DNA from: Sulfitobacter sp.
Lineage (GTDB): Bacteria; Pseudomonadota; Alphaproteobacteria; Rhodobacterales; Rhodobacteraceae
DNA: 7,631 bases
Direction: 5' to 3'
Assembly: GCA_026421135.1 (NCBI GenBank)
Contig: JAPKCR010000088.1
Span: 1 to 7,631 of the forward strand
Below, in pieces: positions 6,652 to 7,631 of this stretch; within the stretch, counting starts at the first letter, position 1; the number at the start of each line of letters is the position of its first letter. Position numbers and translations under genes: made by a program. The notes under the pieces were generated by a model that was given only the letters and a program-made list of their open reading frames with translations, did not search any database and was not told the origin of the DNA.

Positions 6652-7370
6652 ACTAGGCTCAGGACTCATAACCAGAATATGACGGTCGCAGCGAGAGCGA
6701 TGGCCGACAGGAATACCTTCGGGCATCGGTCATAGCAGGTTGCCACGCGCCTCCAATCTTTCAGACGACCGATCATGATCTAAATCCGGTTTCGTCTGTT
6801 GTAGCGACCTTTGCCCCGGGATGCAGGGCGTTTTTGGCTTCGCGAAACCGATCAGCGTCATACCCGCGATCACCCAACAACCATTCGGCTGCCAGAAGCC
6901 TGCTCACGAGAGTGCGAGCGCCAATATGGTTGCTGGCCTGCCCATTGGTCATAATGAATTGAGCAGGTCGTTCTATCGCGTCAGTCGCTGCATGCAGTTT
7001 CGTATTCATGCGGCCTTTCGCCCGCCCGAACAGGTGCCCACGTCCCCTTTTGATCTACAAGCTGGAGGCTGTACTATGTGCCTTGAGATAGGTTGCATCA
7101 TAGAGATCAATTCGTTGTCGGGCTTATTGGCAGCCAGCCCCTCCATAACCGGTGCGAATACGCCCATATCATTCCGCCGTTTCCGGCGGTTGCAGAGTGT
7201 CTTGTCTGGACCGTCTTCCGTGGGCGCATAGAACCAACGCAGCTTATTGCGATTGATGAGAATTATGCCGCTTTGGACACGCAGGTCATCGACCTGAGGG
7301 ACCCCATGACTCCTCAGGAAATATGGTCGAAGCCGTGCCATAGCTCCTCACTTAGCCAATTCAGATTGCT
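6652..7370 (-). mobile_element. Decayed IS5-family (IS427-type) insertion sequence remnant
   Basis: The transposase coding region fills 6666-7341 on the minus strand. Just past its stop the minus strand reads ATGAGTCCTGAGCC followed by TAG, a plausible terminal repeat next to a TA-type target. I could not find its inverted partner near 7350-7410, so the other end is diverged or lost and the outer boundary given is approximate. IS427-type elements often use two overlapping frames, which is also seen here, but extra stops show this copy is dead. Confidence 0.8.
6666..7341 (-). pseudogene. IS5-family (IS427-type) DDE transposase, frameshifted
   Basis: The start ATG 7341 follows GAGGAG. The first frame (to 7006) gives MARLRPYF, SHGVPQVDD, SGIILINRNKLRW, GPDKTLCNR and MGVFAPVMEGLAA. 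Homology then moves frame near 7090 to DATYLKAHSTASSL, containing the first DDE aspartate, and hits TAG at 7057-7055. It resumes as IKRGRGHLFGRAKGR and MNTKLHAATDA (ATG 7009), then LLGDRGYDAD with the second aspartate, until a short deletion near 6810 shifts the frame. The third frame gives RYNRRNRI, a TAG at 6782-6780 where the family has Glu, then IMIGRLKDWRRVAT, YDRCPKVF and LSAIALAATVIFWL, ending TGA 6668-6666. The TAG in RNRI-(E)-IM probably removes the third catalytic acid. Family assignment is very secure and the gene is non-functional. Confidence 0.93.
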
Positions 7371-7371
7371 C

Positions 7372-7399
7372 AGATAAATCCCCGCAGTTTGGAGCGGGG
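7372..7399 (-). terminator. Possible intrinsic terminator downstream of the right-edge reading frame
   Basis: On the minus strand CCCCGC (7399-7394) pairs with GCGGGG (7385-7380) across an 8-base loop and is followed by ATTTATCT. It lies about 45 bases past the stop codon of the partial minus-strand frame ending at 7444. The stem is strong but the U-tract is poor, so it may instead be part of an IS end. Confidence 0.4.
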
Positions 7400-7443
7400 T
7401 GAATCATACAGACATGGTGCATCAATAGATGGGGCTTGGGTGC

Positions 7444-7631
7444 TCATCGCCCGTACCACTTTCCCTTACTCCGAGGGGGGGAAGCCTCAGACTGCCCGCC
7501 TGTCGACTTTGATGCGATCGCCCAATCAAAGGCTGCCTGATATGCCGCAACGGCGAGAGTGGTCTCGTAGTCACGCGCCACCTCTAGGCCGGCTTTTGCA
7601 AAACCGAGCCGCATGGCGTGATCGGCGAGAA
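7444..7631 (-). CDS. C-terminal end of an unrecognised protein (5' end outside window)
   Basis: An open minus-strand frame enters from the right edge and stops at TGA 7446-7444, giving 61 residues. It contains the stretch LGFAKAGLEVARDYETTLAV, then AAYQAAFDWAIASKS, and ends in a polar, basic tail (SPPRSKGKWYGR). The alanine-rich, amphipathic pattern predicts helices followed by a disordered tail. Codons end mostly in G or C and look like coding DNA rather than IS debris. I do not recognise the family. An internal ATG near 7614 could start a 56-residue protein, but the frame stays open upstream, so a longer gene is more likely. The possible terminator hairpin at 7372-7399 fits a real gene end. 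Existence is moderately supported and function is unknown. Confidence 0.45.
   Translation of the reverse strand, partial: LADHAMRLGFAKAGLEVARDYETTLAVAAYQAAFDWAIASKSTGGQSEASPPRSKGKWYGR

Noticed and set aside
7006..7090. Programmed frameshift joining the two IS5 frames
   Set aside because: IS427-type elements can use frameshifting, but a TAG in the downstream frame at 7057-7055 and a later deletion mean no full product could form, so decay explains it.
6821..7377. Plus-strand open frames of 94-136 codons in the IS5 zone
   Set aside because: They are antisense to unmistakable IS5 transposase sequence.

Overview
The window looks like the edge of a capsule (group 2, ABC-transporter-dependent, Kdo-anchored) polysaccharide locus from a Gram-negative bacterium, most likely an alphaproteobacterium and perhaps of the Rhodobacterales. 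That taxonomic guess is inference. It rests on the moderate GC content, the pairing of a KpsS-type protein with a short-chain dehydrogenase (as in rhizobial rkp regions), and decayed IS5 (IS427-type) and IS3 (IS407-type) elements of kinds common in that group.

Layout. Bases 1-884 (+) hold the C-terminal part of a family-2 glycosyltransferase that resembles the galactofuranosyltransferase GlfT2. Bases 897-1733 (-) encode a SAM-dependent methyltransferase. A 71-bp divergent spacer separates it from a translationally coupled pair on the + strand: a KpsS/LipB-type capsule protein (1805-3148) and a short-chain dehydrogenase/reductase (3145-3939). That pair runs tail-to-tail, with a 15-bp overlap, into a coupled pair on the - strand: a GT90/CAP10-type glycosyltransferase (first gene, 5948-4899, TTG start) and a UDP-glucuronate decarboxylase (UDP-xylose synthase; second gene, 4902-3925). 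From about 6050 to 7370 the DNA is a transposon graveyard: an IS3-family remnant with its core deleted, then a frameshifted IS5-family remnant, both with transposases on the - strand. The last ~190 bases hold the C-terminal end of an unrecognised - strand reading frame, followed by a possible terminator hairpin.

How the genes may work together. KpsS-type proteins add beta-Kdo to the lipid terminus on which such capsules are exported. The GT2 enzyme would extend the glycan, possibly with Galf. The decarboxylase would make UDP-xylose from UDP-glucuronate. The GT90 enzyme belongs to a family with known xylosyl- and glucosyltransferases, so the last two form a plausible self-contained 'make UDP-Xyl and transfer Xyl' cassette. 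The methyltransferase and dehydrogenase would be tailoring or lipid-end functions of unknown substrate. No capsule export genes (KpsMTED), KpsC or UDP-galactopyranose mutase lie in the window. I see no RNA gene, CRISPR array or replication origin.
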